From Lepeophtheirus salmonis (Eukaryota > Arthropoda > Copepoda > Siphonostomatoida > Caligidae), in the NCBI RefSeq assembly GCF_016086655.4, contig NC_052137.2, forward strand, positions 6,758,001-6,822,000: 64,000 bases of DNA. Direction: 5' to 3'. Shown piece after piece: positions 58,166-64,000 of the stretch. Both the position numbers and the translations under genes were made by a program. Numbering within the stretch: the stretch's first letter is position 1; every line of letters begins with the position of its first letter. Below the pieces are notes generated by a model. The model made no database searches. It was not told the origin of the DNA and saw only the letters and a list, made by a program, of their open reading frames with translations.

Positions 58166-60109
58166 AATACTGTTGACCTATGAATGCGTATTTTTCTAAT
58201 CTTTATTATGAAGAAACTCGTAAATGTCGTGCTCTCTCGTCTTTTTAAGCTTAAAAAAATAGTTCATTCCTTTTTAAGTTTATAAAGAACAGTTTTTAAG
58301 GTCATAAAAAGGTCAAAGGTTATAAAAAGGTCAACTTCTTCTAAATTTCTATTTTAACGTATGTACAAGGGTTGCCAATTTTTAAAGTGATCCGTTAATT
58401 AGATCTTCTCTAGTATTATCTAGTTTTAGTATTCAAAGGACGTTTTTTGACCTTTATAGCTACTTAAAAATGACATTTTTAACGACATCCTTCATTTGTA
58501 AAGAGCTTCAGAAGTTTCAATTTTAGAGTCATGCCACTAAATTTTAGAAGTTTCATTAATTTTCATTTTCTGAAGGGATATATAAAAATAAAATCCTTAT
58601 TTTTCATATTGAAAAAAACAAATTGTAGCCCAAGAAAATATTTCAGATACTCAAACAATCAAAACCACATTACTGACCTACAAATCGAATCAAATAAGTA
58701 TCAGAGCTCACTCCTAAATTTTATTAATAGTGGCTAATGTAATATAAATTACTGTTAATTGGAGTGTTAAAAAAACAAATGTACAAATAGTTTGACAACG
58801 GATAAAGGAAACTGTTTATGACGTAAGAGAACAAATAAAAAATTAATACCATAGAAAAATAATTCAATATGCTGAAGGGTATCAAACTTCCTTTCAAATA
58901 TCATAAAGAGTATTTTTAATATTCGTAATGTATATTTTGGGATTGATATAAATTCATTCTCCAAATTTCTACTAAATTAATTATGAGTGAAGATGTACAA
59001 TGTACATGTAGAATAGGCTCAACCCCCGCATTTAATAGACCAATCAAATTAATTCTGACATATTTACTCCATACTTATCTTTTAAAAGAAACCATATTTT
59101 CCATTGGAAGTAAATCGCTCAATATTAACAATTTCGTAAAATATAAAACTTGGGGCATGATTCAGAATGATTTATAGGTTCCAGTAGATTTGTATTCATC
59201 TTTCAATATACAGGAGAAAGATAATAATACTTAACAAAAGTTGTCAATTCATTATAGATCAATTTTTGATCATATCGAAACCTTCAAATCCAAAGACATA
59301 TGTTCTCTGTCGATGGAATCATTTGGTTAGTTTGAGAAGAGCAAGTACTTATATAATTATGCTTGAATTAATTGAAAGACTGGCTGGCTGGGTGGGAAAT
59401 ATCTATGATATTTATTGTTTTCAAATCAAGATAAATTTACTCCATTTTAATTACTAATTTTTTGTATAAAACATTTGTGGATGTTGCTAATCGGAGAAAA
59501 GTACCTAGAGAGTTTTATCATTTGAGTATCCTAAGTATTTCGTTGGGCTGCAATGTGTTTCTTCGAAAAGAAGAAAAAAAAGATTGCATTCTTATGTATC
59601 GATTGAGAAAAGGAACTTTAATGAAGTATTTGAAATTCAACAACATAACTTTAAAGTTCAAACTTCCGAAGTTCAACAACACAACTTTAAAATTGAGATT
59701 TATGAATCCCTTTACAAATAGAGAACATCATTAAAAAAAAGTCATTTTTCATATAAGTAAAAAAACGCCCTTTGAAGTTTGAAACTTTAGAAACATAATT
59801 TTTCGTTTAAATACAACAAAAGATCAAATGAGCATGATATCCTAAAAATTGGACACTCTAATACACATGCTGAAATAAATTTTTTGAAAAAAATGACCTT
59901 TTTATGACCTTAAAACTAGACTTTATAAACTTAAAATGTTATATAACTATTGCTTTAAGCATTACAAGGCTTTAATGATTACGACGTTTGCAAGTTTCTT
60001 CTTGTTACTAAGAAAAAATATTCGAATAATACGTATTCATGAGTGAAAAAGTAATTTTGGCTTTTTTTTTTTTCAGAGTGCTAAAAAAATCATTTTGCAT
60101 CTAGCTAAA
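58166..60109. other. Non-coding stretch with a 36-bp direct repeat
   Basis: TTCAACAACATAACTTTAAA near 59635 recurs as TTCAACAACACAACTTTAAA near 59671. AGGTCATAAAAAGGTCA motifs near 58300-58330. Frames of 60-90 codons here have no recognisable domain. Confidence 0.4.
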
Positions 60110-60400
60110 ATTGAATTTGACTTTTCTAATTGTTTTCCACAAAAATTTTTATTAGAAATTTAATTTCTTAAATTTTTTTTGTGAACAACTGGAGATTATG
60201 GAAAAAAAAGTAATATATGAAAATTTTTTCAAATAAATTTTATTTTTGTGAACAGTCGTGCATTTCGGAATTTTTCTGCTACAAACTAATTTTTTTTGTG
60301 ACTGGCTGTGGATTTTGATTTTGAATTTTTTTTTTTTTTTCAACAAATTTATTTTTTGTGAATAGCCATGGGTTTTTGATGGTTTTTTTAAATTGCATCT
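60110..60400. mobile_element. A/T-unit element fragment
   Basis: About five units: TGTGAACAACTGGAGATTAT, TGTGAACAGTCGTGCATTTC, TGTGACTGGCTGTGGATTTT, TGTGAATAGCCATGGGTTTT, spaced by A/T runs. No termini seen. Confidence 0.5.
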
Positions 60401-61639
60401 TTAAGAGTGTCAAAGGGGAGTGCAGGTTTGATCATATTTACATCAAATGGACAGAAAACAACAAAAAATGTTGTATACAAGGAGGTTTTACCATAGAAAT
60501 TTTCCTATTATATTTTTATAGTAGATCGTTTTAGTTTAGAATATTAACGTAAATAAACTAAAAATAAATCAAATCTTTTATTTTTTCACTGCCTACATTA
60601 AAGATAGCGTGTTATCGCTAGTTATTTACTATTGTTACCAATTTTGCCGCCAGTTTGAACTAATTATTCATTGCATAAGTAAGTTTTGCCTACGGCAAAT
60701 TATCCCAGAGTGAGTAATCCTGCGGCAAATTTTCCAAATACGACCTTTTCTAGATCCGTTTTCATAATTTAAAATTTAATCATACATAATTGAAAGGATA
60801 CATAAAATTGAACAAGTTTGATTTTTCTACATTCTTCTGTTCAGAAACACATTCCAATTCCAATAACATAACGGGATTTAAAAGTTCCAGTTAGTCGAAA
60901 ATTGTCGAATTAAATTTGTCAAAAAAGACAGTTCTTTATTAAAGACACATTCCAAATTCAGCAGTTATAACTTACAATTCATAAAAGGCAATAACTTATT
61001 TTTACAATTTGACGAAAAAATAATAGATAATTGTAACAACAAATAAGTGATAAAAAGCTTTTAATTTTTAGTTAGGGGGTCTTACTATTCAAATTGTCTA
61101 ATAAAAACAATCTCATAAACGTTTAGGTAATATTTTCTATCACTTTAATTATATGTCTCTATTTCGAGGGCTATAATTGATTAAAATTTAAATAAGACTA
61201 AAAATTGTATAAACTTTTCAAAACATAACCAAAGTTTGTCTTTTACATATTTTTTTGCGTATTAGGAATCTGAAATTCTTTTTTCTGAACTAATTAAAAT
61301 TTGAGAGCCCCATTTTGGGTTTTTAATAAATCTTTAACAATTTTAAAAATTAAAATCAGTCCTGTTTGTCAAAGCATCTTTTAAAAACCTATAAAAATTG
61401 AACCTTTGATTAAGTATTTCTTTGTGTGTTAATTTCCTACTCTAAATTCACATTCTTCCCAAAAATAACCAGACATGTTGATCGAAGTTTTTTCTGATCG
61501 AGGATCAATTGCGATATTATATCTTTGATCTCAGTATTGCAATCGGTCCTGATCTTTATATCACTATGTCGCAACAGAAATAGCAAAATAAAATTGCAAT
61601 CCGATCAATTTGTTCAAAATTACATATCAGCTTATCTCC
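60401..61639. other. A/T-rich non-coding stretch
   Basis: Contains a GCAAATTTTCC / GGCAAATTATCCC motif pair at 60685-60730 related to the motif near 4740. No gene. Confidence 0.4.
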
Positions 61640-62050
61640 CTCAATTCAAATTAGCCTCGTTACTGAGGTGACTCAAGAAAAAGCAAAATAGTTCCTTCTT
61701 GATGAGACCATCATATTTGAAGATCAGCCATCCAGCCAATGTCTCAGGATCTGCAGAAAGAGAGAAATTTCTTCATCAAAGTCCCAAAAAGATGGATACA
61801 GCCAAGTAGGAAATGGTAAGATACCTGGCTGATGACTTTGAAGGTCTGGAAATGATCTAGGCCTACCGAAGGATCAAAAAGATATTTCAAAGATACAATG
61901 ACATGCTTCCCAGTAGTGTCAGCAGCGATCAGTTGTTCTCAAAACCAAACAGATCCTGAGGAGGACTAGACAGAGGCTGAGAGACGACAATTTTGAGAAG
62001 CAGCTCCAGTTAATGTCAAATAAAGAGCTAGAAGATAAATTATTTATGTA
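61640..62050 (+). other. GC-richer block, possible eroded coding sequence
   Basis: Clearly richer in G+C than its surroundings, with a stop-free frame at 61917-62050 reading a basic, helical-looking tail (VVLKTKQILRRTRQRLRDD, then NFEKQLQLMSNKELED) before TAG. Upstream codons are interrupted. I do not recognise the family; it may be a decayed transposable-element or gene fragment. Confidence 0.35.
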
Positions 62051-62638
62051 GATATTTTATAATTCACCAGCAGACTATATTTTTTTTTTTTTATTATATT
62101 AAAATATTGTAAATAAATACACTTGAAATAGGTTTATAAGTCGTTTATTTAAGTTAAAAAGGTATATATATATATATTATACATATATAGCTTTAGTAAT
62201 AGGTTCAAAGAAGTTGTATATTTGAATATGCAATGCAGGAGCGTCCGCAGGGGTTAGGCTGGAGGAGATGTAGCTTACTTTGAAATATAGATTAGAACCT
62301 TTAATGGATTTAAGAGACAAATACTGGTGCCGATATGGCTTTTTAAATAAAAATTTATCATTCTATTATTTGAAAATAAAAATTAGTATAATTTGTCCAC
62401 ACTTTAGCATATATATGGAATATTAGATTGAGTATATTTTTCTAAATTTCCTACTATAAATACTACGTTAACATAAACTAAAATCTCAACAAAAATCCGG
62501 AAAAGGATAAATATTTTTACTTCACAAAATATAAAAAAACTTAATATTTTAGATTATTTGAGTTAATTATAGGCTTTGCATTCAAATTTGTGATAGTAGT
62601 TGAGATATCAATAAAATGAAGAGACTTCAATTGGTGTA
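62051..62638. other. Non-coding stretch with solo A/T-unit terminus
   Basis: 62236-62280 carries CAGGAGCGTCCGCAGGGG then GGCTGGAGGAGATGTAGC, the GC-rich terminus of the A/T-unit family without its interior. (TA)n near 62163-62178. Confidence 0.5.
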
Positions 62639-63480
62639 CGAGAGTCGCTTGAAAAGTCCATGCAAATTCCAAGATATGGCACTACTGCCGCGTATAAAAG
62701 TTATGTTTACTTAGTAATATCTCTCAGAAGAACACACACTAATCTTCAGCCAGGTCAGTCTATTGCTTTCTGTTTTGCATTCGTTTGAATCAAGGAAGTG
62801 GAGTGCTTCTCAAAAAATGGACGAAAAATAATTACGTGTGTTGATTATGCATTACTTTAGGAAAGGCAAAATACCCAAGGAGACTAATAAGAAGCTTGAT
62901 AAACATTATGGGGTCTCTGCACCTTTCATTAGAACAGTTTATAAGTGGTTTCAAAACTTTCAGTGTGGTCATATGGGCACAAGTGAAGTTGAATGTTCTG
63001 AACGTCCTGGTAAGGTTACTACTCCATAAATCATTGATAAAATCCATAATATGGTGATGGATGACAAAAGTTTGAAGGTGCGTATGGGAATCTCGAGTTT
63101 GAACCCTGTTTCCATTAATTTGTGCGACAACAAGTGTGTGATGGAAATTGACTTTTTTGTGTGACAATCGGAGGTATTTATCTTCTTGTTCGGTTTTCGA
63201 AAAGGTCCAATAACGATGACTAATATCCACATGTAATAGTTGTACCCTTACAGCTTAGTCAATGAGGATTATTCCTTGGGAATCCAAAAGACAATGGCCA
63301 TAATCTTTCCAGGCGATTCCAAGATTCAAACAAATGCCATACAGAAAGAAATGGAGCGATCTGGTTGAAAGTTGGTGTGGTGTCTGTTCTTCCAAGAGAT
63401 ATTACTAATTAATAATTATTTTGATATGAGCCAGTACTGTCATCTCTTGGCCTTTTTAAATACTTTACAAGCGACCCTCG
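62639..63480 (+). mobile_element. Mariner element with both ends, rearranged interior
   Basis: Bounded by TA (62637-62638 and 63481-63482) and inverted termini CGAGAGTCGCTTGAAAAG and the inverse of CGAGGGTCGCTTGTAAAG. From 62818 the + strand reads MDEK, a stop, LRVLIMHYFRKGKIPKETNK and KLDKHYGVS, then VYKWFQNFQCG and SERPGKVTTP (first HTH), stop, IIDKIHNMVMDDKSLKVRM (second HTH). Beyond about 63100 no catalytic motif is seen. At 842 bp it is about one third shorter than typical mariners. Confidence 0.75.
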
Positions 63481-64000
63481 TAAGAATAAAGTGTAATCAG
63501 GATCATGAAATATGGAGAATAACCCTGAGGACTTGTTTTAGAGTTATTCTCTATATTATAAAAGCAAATTTTGTATATTCGTTGGCGCTTAATTCCTCCT
63601 AATAATGATGTGTAATACTGTTATTTACATACTTTATGTATAGTCTTTCTCATTTAAAAAACAATTATGGTATCTTAGATACAAAGAAAGACAAGGCTCT
63701 CTCCAACTTTATGGAGCCTAGTTGATTTATTCAATAACAAGTGGGAGTAAACATGATTATGGTCGTACACAATTACGTATAGACTCTGATCAATGTATTT
63801 AATACAATTTCTACACTTTTTATATATATGTATACGCATGTACTAGGAAAAGAGAATGAATATACCGTATGTCCACTAACATACATTACATTTTTTTTTT
63901 AAATTGATGAGGCTCGTAACTAACTAGAGCAGAGGTCGGGTAACTTTTTATAGCAGCGTTAACCTGAAAGAACTTTTAGTAAAGTTAATTTACCCCAAAC
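63481..64000. other. Non-coding stretch
   Basis: A GAGTTATTCTCTATATT then AAAGCAAATTTTG motif at 63540-63575, as in 14965. No gene. Confidence 0.45.

Overview
The window is A+T-rich animal DNA, not bacterial: one gene with clear GT-AG splicing, many degenerate Tc1/mariner-type DNA transposons with TA target duplications, long homopolymer runs and (TA)n tracts. The mix of transposase families and repeats resembles what I remember of sea-louse copepods (Lepeophtheirus/Caligus). That assignment is inference and was not tested.

Host coding content is sparse. The only confident host gene is the 3' end of an R7-family RGS (regulator of G-protein signalling) gene on the + strand. Two coding exons are visible: 30477-30765 (G-gamma-like domain and start of the RGS box) and 34335-34736 (rest of the RGS box, C-terminal tail, stop). 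They join in phase 0 across a 3.6 kb intron that has filled with transposon remnants and a roughly 100-bp tandem repeat. Upstream exons (DEP domain) were not found; they are either outside the window or too small to see by eye.

Layout. 0-14 kb: dispersed repeats, a Tc1-like remnant, copies of an unusual A/T-unit element with terminal inverted repeats, mariner N-terminal remnants, and a 220-bp hairpin. 14-28 kb: dense Tc1/mariner remnants, including a DD41D mariner (21016-21901) and several elements with readable inverted repeats. 28-35 kb: the RGS gene. 35-47 kb: mostly empty A/T-rich DNA, with a recent 0.3 kb duplication (40239 and 41567). 47-54 kb: four transposases in a row, one in a nearly intact 1246-bp element (49181-50426) and one interrupted by a MITE that left a 7-bp target duplication. 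54-64 kb: dispersed repeats, A/T-unit fragments and a rearranged mariner with both ends.

I see no operon-like system, CRISPR array, tRNA, rRNA or defence locus. The most unusual material is repeat biology: the A/T-unit element family, a set of Tc1 copies that share one internal deletion, the long hairpin, and repeated Asp-to-Asn loss at transposase catalytic positions.
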